Below, piece after piece: positions 42,365-50,314 of a stretch of DNA of 64,000 bases. Within the stretch, counting starts at the first letter, position 1. The number at the start of each line of letters is the position of its first letter. The translations under genes were made by a program, and so were the position numbers. The stretch is from Isoptericola variabilis 225 (GTDB lineage Bacteria; Actinomycetota; Actinomycetes; Actinomycetales; Cellulomonadaceae): positions 2,232,001 through 2,296,000 of the forward strand of contig NC_015588.1 in the NCBI RefSeq assembly GCF_000215105.1. Reading direction: 5' to 3'. The notes under the pieces were generated by a model that did not search any database, was not told the DNA's origin, and saw only the letters and a list, made by a program, of their open reading frames with translations.

Positions 42365-45085
42365 TCAGCGGGCGCAGGGCACGGCCCCGGGCCGACCGGG
42401 TGCTCCCGCGCAGGCGGGTGCCGCGGGCCCGGAGCCCTCGACGTGGACGGATGGGGTGAGTGGCGTGGCGGTGAGCGACACGATCCGGGCCGTGCCGCCC
42501 TCCGCGAACGCCGCGAGGCCGAGCGAGGCGGGGTCCGGGAAGACCTGGCTCGTGATCGTGCGCAGCCCGTCGGCGGTCAGCACCTCGACGGACGACCGGT
42601 CGACGTAGACGCGCAGCCGCACCCGCCCGTCGGTGACGCTCGAGTCCGGGAGCGGGGCCGACGAGGCGCCCGAGAACACCGGGTGGAACGAGACGTCGCC
42701 CGAGCGTGTCCGGTCGACGACCAGACGCTGCTGCCTGGCGTCGTACGCGACCACGGTCCCCTCCTCCGCTGCCGCCGCGTCCCCGACCGCGAAGCCGTCC
42801 GTGGAGCGCACGACGACACCGGCACGGTCGGCGTCGCCCACGTCGAGCGTCACGTCGAGCCGGTACACGTCACCGGCGTCGGAGAGCGGGACCGTCGCGT
42901 CGGACACCGGCAGGTTCCGCACCCGCGTCGCGGCGGCGGGCACCGCCAGGCGGTCGACGCCCTTCACGACGCGCTGGGTGAGGACGACCTGCCCGTCCTG
43001 CTCGGTGAGGGTCACCTCGCGAGGCAGCGTCATGGCCGAGCGCCACGGATGAGTCGGGATCTCCTGGGCGTACGTCCAGTCGTTCATCCAGCCGATCATG
43101 TAGCGGCGCCCGTCGGGCACGTTGTCGAACGACACCGTGGCGTAGTAGTCGCGCCCCCAGTCCAGCCAGTCATACCGCTCGATACCGGGGTTCACGGGCG
43201 CGTCCGTGGCGACGACGTGGTCGAGCAGGATGTGGCCCCAGCCGCCGCGGTTGTTGTCGACGACCCGCAGCGTCGCCTGCTTGCCACGCAGCTCGGCCAC
43301 GTCCCAGCTGACCCAGTCGAGCTGCTCGGAGTTGCGGCCCGTCGCGGTGCGCACGACCTCGCCGTCGACGACCAGGTTCACGGTGGTCTCGGAGCTGCGC
43401 GGGCGTGCCGGTTCGTCCCCGACGACGACGTGGTCGACCGTGAGGTGGCCCCATCCGCCGGTCGCGAGGTCGACCACCCGCAGCTGTGCGTCGCGGCCGC
43501 GCAGGTCGCTCACGTCCCATGACCGCCAGCGCAGGTCGCCCGCCTCGGGACCGGTCAGGTGGCGCACCACCTCGCCGTCGACGAGGAGCTGCACCTGCAG
43601 CGTCTGCGGGTCGGAGTCGGCGCGCCGCCCGCCGCCGACGAGCATGCTCACGTGGTCGCCGTCGAGGACGAACGAGGGCGAGGTGAGCGTGCCGACGTTG
43701 TCGTCGCCGTGCGGGCCGCCCTCCCAGGTGTTGAGGCGGCCGTCGCCGATGTAGTACTCGCCGCCCGCGGTCGACGGGCTCGCCGTGGCCGCGAGGTCAC
43801 CGGTGCCGGTCCAACCGGCGTCGGCCAGCGTGAGGCCGGCCGCGCGCTGCTCGAAACCGTCCCACAGGAGCGTGCCCGGCGGCGGCTCGTTGCCGAGCTG
43901 AGCGCCGTCGACACGCGGGTGGTTGCCACCGCCCACGAGCATCGCCAACCAGTCACGCTCGATCGTGAACGGTGCGGACTCCGCGGTGCCCGTCGGCCAG
44001 TCGTGGCCGACGAAGGAGTTGACGAGACGGTCACCGAGGAAACCGGTGACCTGCTGCTGGCCCGGGACGGTGCCCGGGAACGGCTCGGCGCCGAACGGGC
44101 CCTGCTCCGCGTGCCCGGGCTCGTTGACGACGGTCCAGTCGCCCCAGCCGGCCTCGAAGTCCGCGAGGACCTCGCCGTCGGGCACCTCGACGCCCTCCAC
44201 GGTCCGCTCGGGCGTGAACGTGGTGCCGTCGAAGTCACCGACGAAGTACTGGCCGCCCGAGCCGCCGGCGACGGAGCCGGGGTTGAGGTTCACGACCATG
44301 ACCCACCGCGTGTTCTGGGGGTCGCCGTCGACGGGCAGCTCGAACAGGTCCGGGCACTCCCAGATCCCGCCGGTCGCGTTGGCGGGACCGAACGTCGACA
44401 GGTACGACCAGTTCTTGAGGTCGTCGGAGCGGTAGAGCACGACCTGGTGGTCCACCGCCTCGACGGCGACCATGACCCAGTACGCGCGACCCTCGCCGTC
44501 GTCGTACCGGAACACCTTGGGGTCGCGGAAGTTCCGGCTGCCACGGTCGAGCACGGGGTTGCCCTCGTACTTCGTCCAGGTGTAACCGCCGTCGGTCGAG
44601 TACGCGAGCGACTGCGCCTGGATCCCCGCGAGCGTCGGGTGGGCGTCGGTGTACGCACTCGTGTAGAGCGCGACGAGCGGCGGGTCCTCGACGGTGCCGA
44701 AGCCGCTCGTGTTGCCGTGGTCGACCACGACGGAGCCGGAGAAGATGTCCTCGACCGAGGTGCCGTTCTCGTCGAACGTCTGCGGGATCGCGACCGGCTG
44801 CTCGGTCCAGTGGACGAGGTCCGGGCTCGTCGCGTGACCCCACGACATGTTCCCCCACCGGTTCCCTTGCGGGTTGTGCTGGAAGTACAGGTGGTACGTG
44901 CCGTCGTGGTAGACGAGCCCGTTGGGGTCGTTCATCCAGTTCTCGCTGGGCGTCCAGTGGATCGCTGGCCGGTAGGGCTCATCACCGGGACCTGGGTCCG
45001 TCGTCGCGTGCGCGAACGGTGCGGCGACCAGGGCGAGCGCGGCGGCGAGCGCCGGCACCACCCGGGCGCGGGCAGGGGACGTCAT
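42365..45085 (-). CDS. secreted GH32 fructan hydrolase (levanase-like) with inserted beta-sandwich modules
   Basis: 906 residues. Signal peptide about 1-27 (cleavage after AHA). The five-bladed GH32 propeller has the nucleophile Asp53 in WMNDPNG, the stabiliser Asp in FRDPKVF near 186 and the acid/base Glu in WECPDLF near 241. Between TFTPE (about 285) and YDWLDWGRDYYATVSF (about 634) some 340 residues interrupt the propeller: a LADFEAGWGDWTV...QQVTGFLGDRLVNSF segment and repeated GGNHP/WSWDVSDLRG...GGWGHLTVDHVV modules, probably carbohydrate-binding. The propeller and C-terminal beta-sandwich then resume. Likely attacks levan or inulin outside the cell and feeds FrcBCA. AAGGAG precedes the ATG. 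Confidence 0.92.
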   Translation of the reverse strand: MTSPARARVVPALAAALALVAAPFAHATTDPGPGDEPYRPAIHWTPSENWMNDPNGLVYHDGTYHLYFQHNPQGNRWGNMSWGHATSPDLVHWTEQPVAIPQTFDENGTSVEDIFSGSVVVDHGNTSGFGTVEDPPLVALYTSAYTDAHPTLAGIQAQSLAYSTDGGYTWTKYEGNPVLDRGSRNFRDPKVFRYDDGEGRAYWVMVAVEAVDHQVVLYRSDDLKNWSYLSTFGPANATGGIWECPDLFELPVDGDPQNTRWVMVVNLNPGSVAGGSGGQYFVGDFDGTTFTPERTVEGVEVPDGEVLADFEAGWGDWTVVNEPGHAEQGPFGAEPFPGTVPGQQQVTGFLGDRLVNSFVGHDWPTGTAESAPFTIERDWLAMLVGGGNHPRVDGAQLGNEPPPGTLLWDGFEQRAAGLTLADAGWTGTGDLAATASPSTAGGEYYIGDGRLNTWEGGPHGDDNVGTLTSPSFVLDGDHVSMLVGGGRRADSDPQTLQVQLLVDGEVVRHLTGPEAGDLRWRSWDVSDLRGRDAQLRVVDLATGGWGHLTVDHVVVGDEPARPRSSETTVNLVVDGEVVRTATGRNSEQLDWVSWDVAELRGKQATLRVVDNNRGGWGHILLDHVVATDAPVNPGIERYDWLDWGRDYYATVSFDNVPDGRRYMIGWMNDWTYAQEIPTHPWRSAMTLPREVTLTEQDGQVVLTQRVVKGVDRLAVPAAATRVRNLPVSDATVPLSDAGDVYRLDVTLDVGDADRAGVVVRSTDGFAVGDAAAAEEGTVVAYDARQQRLVVDRTRSGDVSFHPVFSGASSAPLPDSSVTDGRVRLRVYVDRSSVEVLTADGLRTITSQVFPDPASLGLAAFAEGGTARIVSLTATPLTPSVHVEGSGPAAPACAGAPGRPGAVPCAR

Positions 45086-45139
45086 GGGTCGAACTCCTTC
45101 GTCCGATCGGGGGTTTCGTCCTGCGGGAGGAATGGCAGC

Positions 45140-45946
45140 TCACGCCTCGGCGGCGCCGGTCATGATGGCGACGGCCTCGGTCATGGAGTGCGACCGGGGC
45201 GTGATGGTCGCCGCGCGGCGGCCGAGCCGCTGCACGTGGATGCGGTCGGCGATCTCGAACACGTGGGGCATGTTGTGGCTGATGATGATCACCGGCACGC
45301 CGTTGTCGCGCAGCGTCCGGACCAGCTCGAGGACCTGGCCTGACTCGCGCACTCCGAGCGCCGCCGTCGGCTCGTCGAGCACGACGACCTTCGAGCCGAA
45401 CGCCGCCGCGCGCGCGACCGCGACGGCCTGGCGCTGGCCGCCGGAGAGGTTCTCGACGGGCACGGTGACGTCCTGGAGCGTGGAGATCCCGAGGTCGCGC
45501 AGCTCGCGGCGGGCCCGCTCACGCATGCCTGCACGGTCGGTCATCCGCAGCACCGAGCCGAGGAACCCCTTGCGCCGGACCTCGCGCCCGAGGAACAGGT
45601 TGGACGCGATGTCGAGCGACGGCGCGACGGCAAGCGTCTGGTACACGGTCTCGATGCCGGCAGCGCGCGCATCCTGGGGACGCTTGAAGTGGACGCGCTC
45701 GCCGTCGAGCAGGATCTCGCCCTCGTCAGGGATCTCGGCCCCGGTCAGGCACTTGATCAGCGTGGACTTGCCGGCGCCGTTGTCCCCGATGATCGCCAGG
45801 ACCTCGCCGCGGTAGAGCTCGAGGTCCACGCCGTCGAGCCCGACGACGCGCCCGAAGGTCTTGACGAGGCCGCGCGCCTGGAGCACCGGCGTCGCGCTCG
45901 CGGTGACGTCGTCGTCCGTCGTGGTGGTGGTGTCGATGGTGGTCAC
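45140..45946 (-). CDS. frcA: sugar ABC transporter ATP-binding protein, FrcA type
   Basis: ATPase of a fructose/ribose-class (CUT2) importer. 268 residues, one NBD as in FrcA, not the double NBD of RbsA. Walker A GDNGAGKSTL near 50-59, signature LSGGQRQAVAVARAAAF near 157, Walker B KVVVLDEPTAALG near 177, and a switch His in IIISHNMPHVFEIADRIHVQRLGRR near 205-230. GTG 45946 overlaps the permease stop by 4 bp. Acts at the inner face of the membrane with the adjacent permease and binding protein. Confidence 0.9.
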   Translation of the reverse strand: MTTIDTTTTTDDDVTASATPVLQARGLVKTFGRVVGLDGVDLELYRGEVLAIIGDNGAGKSTLIKCLTGAEIPDEGEILLDGERVHFKRPQDARAAGIETVYQTLAVAPSLDIASNLFLGREVRRKGFLGSVLRMTDRAGMRERARRELRDLGISTLQDVTVPVENLSGGQRQAVAVARAAAFGSKVVVLDEPTAALGVRESGQVLELVRTLRDNGVPVIIISHNMPHVFEIADRIHVQRLGRRAATITPRSHSMTEAVAIMTGAAEA

Positions 45947-46977
45947 TTGCGCACCTTCCGGATCCACTGGTCGAGCGAGACCGCGACGATCACGAGGACG
46001 CCGACGGCGAGGGTCTGGTAGAGCACGTCGAGGCCGGCCAGGGAGAGGCCGTTGCGGAACACCCCGACGATGAGCGCGCCCAGCAGCGTGCCCCAGACGG
46101 TGCCGCGGCCGCCGAAGAGGCTCGTGCCGCCGATGACGACGGCGGTGATCGAGTCGAGGTTCATGTCGATGCCGACGTTGGGGCTGGCCGCGTTGGCGCG
46201 TCCGATCTGGAGCCAGGCGGCGAGTGCGAGGATCGCGCCTGCCGACAGGTAGACGCTGAGCAGCACCCGGTTGACGCTGATCCCGGAGAGCCGGGCCGCG
46301 TCCTTGTCGTCGCCGACGGCGTAGACGTGCTTGCCCCATGCGGTGCGCGACAGCGCTATCGCGACGACCAGGTAGGCGGCGAGCATGAGGAGCACGCCGA
46401 TCGAGACCCGGACCCCGAAGACGGGGAACGTGGTGCCGGTCCACGTCATGAGCGCAGGCATGTCGGTGCCGCGGACCGTCGCGCCGCGCGAGTAGAGCAA
46501 CGTGATCGCCAGGAAGACGTTGAGCGTGCCGAGCGTGGCGATGAACGGCGGCAGCTTCAGCCGGGTGACGAGGACGCCGTTGACACCACCCGCCGCGAGG
46601 CCGACGAGCAGACCGAGCAGGAGCGCCACGGGCGGCGGCAGCCCGATGGTCGTGGCCGCCTGTGCCATCACCACCGAAGCCAGGACCATGATCGACCCGA
46701 CCGACAGGTCGATCCCCGCCGTCAGGATCACGAGCGTCTGCGCGACGGCCAGTGTCCCGACGACCGCGACCTGCTGCGTGATGAGCGAAAGGTTGCCCGG
46801 CGCCCAGAACCGGTCGTTGAGGAGACCGAAGACGACGACCGACAGGACCAGCACGATCGCCGGGCTGAGGGCCGGGTAGCGGTGGAGGACGCCGCGGGCC
46901 CGCTCGAGCGGGGTGCGACGGTCGAGGAACTCGGCGGCCGCGTCGTGCGGGCGCGCCGGAAGGGTGGACGTGCTCAT
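45943..46977 (-). CDS. frcC: sugar ABC transporter permease, FrcC/RbsC type
   Basis: 344 residues with 8-10 hydrophobic helices. The family pieces LTAGIDLSVGSIMVLASVV (about 76-94) and the EAA-like loop in the C-terminal half (VVIGGTSLFGGRGTVWGTLLGALIVGVFRNGLSLAGL, about 265-301) are typical of the BPD_transp_2 (CUT2) family. Forms the membrane channel for fructose import. ATG with AAGGAG upstream. Overlaps frcA by 4 bp and lies 71 bp downstream of frcB. Confidence 0.92.
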   Translation of the reverse strand: MSTSTLPARPHDAAAEFLDRRTPLERARGVLHRYPALSPAIVLVLSVVVFGLLNDRFWAPGNLSLITQQVAVVGTLAVAQTLVILTAGIDLSVGSIMVLASVVMAQAATTIGLPPPVALLLGLLVGLAAGGVNGVLVTRLKLPPFIATLGTLNVFLAITLLYSRGATVRGTDMPALMTWTGTTFPVFGVRVSIGVLLMLAAYLVVAIALSRTAWGKHVYAVGDDKDAARLSGISVNRVLLSVYLSAGAILALAAWLQIGRANAASPNVGIDMNLDSITAVVIGGTSLFGGRGTVWGTLLGALIVGVFRNGLSLAGLDVLYQTLAVGVLVIVAVSLDQWIRKVRK

Positions 46978-47048
46978 GAAGGACTCCTTGCCTCAGGAGG
47001 TGCGACGGCGTGCCGCGCCGCCTCGTCGCGACGGCGCGGCAGAACACG

Positions 47049-48143
47049 TCAGCCCCAGCAGATCTCCGACGCCTCGGTGGAGTCGATCGACTCGAGGCCG
47101 TCGACGGGCGTGTCGGTCACCAGCTCGACGCCGGTGTTGAAGAAGTCGAGACCCTCGGTGGTCTCCGGCGCCTCGCCCGTCCGGGCGAGCTCCGCGATGG
47201 CCTCGACGCCGAGCTCGGCCATCTTGACCGGGTACTGCTGGCTCGTGGCGTCGATGATGCCCTGCTGGACGTTGTCGACGCCCGCGCAGCCTCCGTCGAT
47301 CGAGACCAGCAGGACGTCGTCGGCCGTCCCGGCCGCCTCGAGCGCCTGGTGGGCGCCGTACGCGGCCGGCTCGTTGATCGTGTAGACGACGTTGATGTCG
47401 GGGTTCTTCGTGAGGAGGTTCTCCATCGCGGTCCGGCCGCCGTCCTCGGCGCCCTGGCTCGCCTCGTTGCCGACGATCTCGTACTCGCCGCCGCTGTACG
47501 AGCCGGTCTTTGCCTCGTCGCCGTTGACGTTCGGGTCCGCGACGTCGATCCCCATGCCCTCGAGGAAGCCCTGGTCGCGGTCGTAGTCGACCGAGACGAC
47601 CTTGTCGTCGAAGAGGTCGAGCAGTGCGATCGTGGCCTTCTCGCCGCCCAGCTGGGCGGCGGTCCACTCGCCGATGAGCCGGCCCGCCTCGCGGTTGTCG
47701 GTCGCGAACGTGATGTCGACCGCGTCGGCCGGGTCAGGCGGCGTGTCCAGGGCGATGACGTAGAGGCCGGCGTCGCGGGCCTTGCCGATCGCGTCGACGA
47801 CCGACGGGCCGTTCGGCGTGATGAGGATGCCGGCGTCGCCGCGGGCGATCGCGTTCTCGATCGCCTGGATCTGCGTCTCCTCGTCGCCGTCAGCCTTGCC
47901 GGCGGCGAGCGTGAGCTCGACACCGTGCTCGGCGGCCGCGGCCTCCGCGCCCTCCTGCATGGCGACGAAGAACGGGTTGGTCGTGGTCTTGACGATCAGG
48001 GACACGCCGACACCGTTGTCAGGCGCACCGGCGGACGCCGCCCCATCGCTGCAGGCCGTCAGGCCGAGCGTTGCCATGGCGAAGATGCTGGTCACTGCGG
48101 CGCCACGCCGCAGCGACGCAGAAGAGGTGGTCATGTGGTTCAC
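47049..48143 (-). CDS. frcB: sugar ABC transporter substrate-binding protein, FrcB type
   Basis: 364 residues. The N-terminal signal ends in a lipobox LTAC (Cys near 31), so this is a lipoprotein. The periplasmic-binding fold of the ribose/fructose class is clear: GVSLIVKTTTNPFFVAMQEGAE (about 46-67), GILITPNGPSVVDAIGKARDAGLYVIALDTPPDP near 105-138, and INVVYTINEPAAYGAHQALEAAG near 250-272. The acidic cluster near 175-190 is unusual but short. GTG 48143 has AGGAG 7 bp upstream. First gene of the operon, opposite the LacI gene across operator-like GTTGTC/GACAAC sites. Confidence 0.9.
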   Translation of the reverse strand: MNHMTTSSASLRRGAAVTSIFAMATLGLTACSDGAASAGAPDNGVGVSLIVKTTTNPFFVAMQEGAEAAAAEHGVELTLAAGKADGDEETQIQAIENAIARGDAGILITPNGPSVVDAIGKARDAGLYVIALDTPPDPADAVDITFATDNREAGRLIGEWTAAQLGGEKATIALLDLFDDKVVSVDYDRDQGFLEGMGIDVADPNVNGDEAKTGSYSGGEYEIVGNEASQGAEDGGRTAMENLLTKNPDINVVYTINEPAAYGAHQALEAAGTADDVLLVSIDGGCAGVDNVQQGIIDATSQQYPVKMAELGVEAIAELARTGEAPETTEGLDFFNTGVELVTDTPVDGLESIDSTEASEICWG

Positions 48144-48170
48144 CGTCGAACTCCTGGGATGCGAGGGCTC

Positions 48171-48196
48171 GTTGTCCGAAACCCGACAACGTTGTC
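48171..48196. promoter_or_regulatory. operator-like cluster between lacI and frcB
   Basis: GACAACGTTGTC (48185-48196) is a perfect 12-bp palindrome, a typical LacI-family operator shape with a central CG. A further GTTGTC half-site begins at 48171, spaced so that GTTGTC-N8-GACAAC forms a second inverted repeat. It lies between divergent lacI (start 48262) and frcB (start 48143), so one regulator could control both. Confidence 0.65.
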
Positions 48197-48261
48197 AGGT
48201 CCGTGTCTACACGAGGTGTCGCGATAGGGTCAACCCACCAGCGACAAGGAGTGACAGTTTC

Positions 48262-49332
48262 GTGACATCGGTGTCAGGAGAACCGCGGCCTGCGCTGACG
48301 ACGCGCCGCCCCACGATGCGCGACGTCGCAGAGCTGGCCGGCGTCGGGATCAAGACCGTCTCGCGCGTGGTCAACGGCGAGCCGAACGTCTCGGCCCAGA
48401 CTGCCGAGCGCGTGCGCCGCGCCGCCGCGTCGCTGCACTACGAGCCCGACATGCACGCCGGGAACCTCCGACGCGCCGACGGCAGGTCCCGCACGCTGGG
48501 GCTCCTCGTCTCGAGCGTCGCCAATCCGTTCGCCGCCCAGGTGCACCGCGCCATCGAGCGGGTCGCCACCGAGCACGGGTACGGGGTCCTCGCCACGAGC
48601 CTGGAGGACGATCCCGACGCAGAGGTCCGCGCCGTCGCCGCGCTCGCGCGGCGACGCGTCGACGGCTTCGTCGTGACGCCTGTGCGGGTCGACCAGACGT
48701 ACCTGCGCGTGCACGTCGACCGGGGCACACCGATCGTGTGCGTCGACCGCGAGCCACGCGGTCTCGACACGGACAGCGTGGTGAGCGCCAACACGGAGGG
48801 CGCTGCAGCTGCGGTGCGCCACCTGATCTCCCGCGGTCACCGGCGGATCGCGTTCCTCGGCGACCTCGAGCGGATCCAGACCGCCCGCCTCCGCCTGGAC
48901 GGCTACATCCAGGAGCTCACCGCGGCGGGCTTCGACGTGGATCGGTCCCTGGTGGTGATGGGGCTGCATGACGAGGCCAGCGCTACCGCGGTAGCACGGC
49001 GCCTCCTGACGCTGCCGGACCCGCCGACCGCGGTCTTCTCGAGCCAGAACCTCGTGACGATCGGCACCGTCCGGGCGCTGCAGCAGCTGGGCCGGGAGAA
49101 CGTCGTCGCGCTGGTCGGCTTCGACGACATCGAGACGAGCGACCTGCTCAAGCCGGGCATCACCACGGTGGCCCAAGACCCCGACCGCATCGGTCGACTC
49201 GCAGCGGAGCGCCTCTTCGCCCGGATCGACGGAGAACTGGGACCGCCTCGGCACCTCGTCGTGCCCACCCGCCTGGTGGTCCGGGGATCGGGCGAGATCC
49301 CCGGACCGGGAGCCGCCACAACCCGCGCCTGA
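48262..49332 (+). CDS. LacI-family transcriptional regulator of the frcBCA-levanase unit
   Basis: 356 residues from GTG 48262, with AAGGAG 10 bp upstream. The helix-turn-helix and hinge are TMRDVAELAGVGIKTVSRVVNGEPNVSAQTAERVRRAAASLHYEPD (about 18-63), and the ligand-binding domain starts with LGLLVSSVANPFAAQVHRAIERVA near 80. C-terminal segments GFDDIETSDLLKPGITTVAQDP are typical. Divergent from frcB and likely a fructose-responsive repressor of frcBCA, levanase and kinase through the palindrome between them. Confidence 0.9.
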   Translation: MTSVSGEPRPALTTRRPTMRDVAELAGVGIKTVSRVVNGEPNVSAQTAERVRRAAASLHYEPDMHAGNLRRADGRSRTLGLLVSSVANPFAAQVHRAIERVATEHGYGVLATSLEDDPDAEVRAVAALARRRVDGFVVTPVRVDQTYLRVHVDRGTPIVCVDREPRGLDTDSVVSANTEGAAAAVRHLISRGHRRIAFLGDLERIQTARLRLDGYIQELTAAGFDVDRSLVVMGLHDEASATAVARRLLTLPDPPTAVFSSQNLVTIGTVRALQQLGRENVVALVGFDDIETSDLLKPGITTVAQDPDRIGRLAAERLFARIDGELGPPRHLVVPTRLVVRGSGEIPGPGAATTRA

Positions 49333-49344
49333 CGCCGGTGAAGT

Positions 49345-49692
49345 CGCCCTTGGGACGTCGCGCGCGCCGCGGGGGTGTCCCAGGCGACCGTTTCCATCGT
49401 CCTCAAGGGCGATCCAGGCTCTCGTGTCTCCGCCGCGACGGTTCGGCGGATCAAGGACGCGGTGGTGACGCTCGGGTACCGGTCGAACGCGACGGCCAAG
49501 GCGCTGCGGGAGCGCGTCGCCGAGCTTGTCGGGTTCATCGGGGACGAGGTCGCCTCGGCGCCGTTCGCCGGTGAGATCGTCGAAGGTGCTCAGGAACGCG
49601 CATGGCAGGACGGGCAGCTCCTCCTGGTGGTCAACACCGGAGGACGTCGGGATCTCGAGCAGGCAGCCGTCGAGCAGATGCTCTCCCACCGG
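49345..49692 (+). pseudogene. truncated lacI-type regulator (start lost, C-terminal half deleted)
   Basis: The frame reads RPWDVARAAGVSQATVSIVLKGDPGSRVSAATVRRIKDAV and on to VGFIGDEVASAPFAGEIVEGAQERAWQDGQ and QAAVEQMLSHR, clearly paralogous to the LacI at 60778-61818 (VSQATVSLVLNDVGGSRV...GFVSDEVASAPFPGKLLKGAQERAW). A stop codon lies just upstream of the HTH, with no start in between, and the ligand-binding domain is cut off after about 115 residues. From 49693 the frame continues as an unrelated GH32-type C-terminus. Only a GTG at 49375, inside the HTH, could start translation. Confidence 0.8.
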
Positions 49693-50031
49693 TCAAGTCC
49701 CAACTGCCGCCAGGTGCTCATCTACTCCTCGCTACACGGCGAGCTGACGCAGGCCAGGCGTGAAGCCGGCGAGCGTGGTGGCGTGTGGTCCGTACCCGTG
49801 GACTGCGCGACCGGCCCCTACGACATCACCAAGGCAGCCCGGCTCACTGACGAGTCGCTGTACGCAGGCCGGCTGCTGAAAGACCGCGACGGCACCTGGT
49901 GGCTCTTCGCGTTCAACCACGTCGACAGCGACGGGAGATTCATCGGGTCACTGTCCGACCCGTTGCCGGTCGGCTGGGACGCGAACGGGCGCCTCAGGGT
50001 GACCGGCGGTCGCTTCGACCACCTCGCGTGA
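49693..50031 (+). pseudogene. C-terminal fragment of a GH32-type fructosidase, fused to the lacI remnant
   Basis: The product RQVLIYSSLHGELTQARREAG, GGVWSVPVDCATGPYDITKAARLTDESLYAGRLLKDRDGTWWLFAFNHVDSDGRFIGSLSDPLPVGWDANGRLRV has the sense of the last propeller blade(s) of a GH32/fructosidase-like enzyme. No N-terminal WMNDPNG or RDP motif is present. It is in frame with the lacI remnant, so a deletion joined the middle of a regulator to the end of a hydrolase. The exact fusion point near 49690 is approximate. Confidence 0.65.
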
Positions 50032-50058
50032 GGGGCACACACCCATGGGAGGTTCCTC

Positions 50059-50255
50059 GTGGTCGGTGAGGGGCTCGTCGACATCGTCGAGACGCCGGAC
50101 GGCACGCGCTCCGAGCAGCCGGGCGGCAGCCCGGCGAACGTAACCCTCACCGCGGCACGCCTCGGCCACCGCGCGGAACCGCTCGGATCGGCAAGGATGG
50201 GCTCGGCCGAACGGTCCGCCAGCACCTGGCCGAGTCCGGTGTGACCATGCGATGA
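50059..50255 (+). pseudogene. N-terminal fragment of a PfkB-family fructokinase, frameshifted
   Basis: VVGEGLVDIVETPDGTRSEQPGGSPANVTLTAARLGHRAEPL matches the beginnings of the two intact kinases in this island. After about 50210 the expected continuation (RIGKDGLGRTVRQHLAESGVTM) is in another frame, and a stop follows at 50253. The remaining 250 residues, including the GAGD catalytic motif, are absent. Directly follows the GH32 fragment, in the same order as the second intact unit. Confidence 0.8.
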
Positions 50256-50314
50256 GCGTGGCGCGAGCTCCGCTCGAAGATCGCGCCACACCCGTCCCAC
50301 CAGGCCTTGCGACT

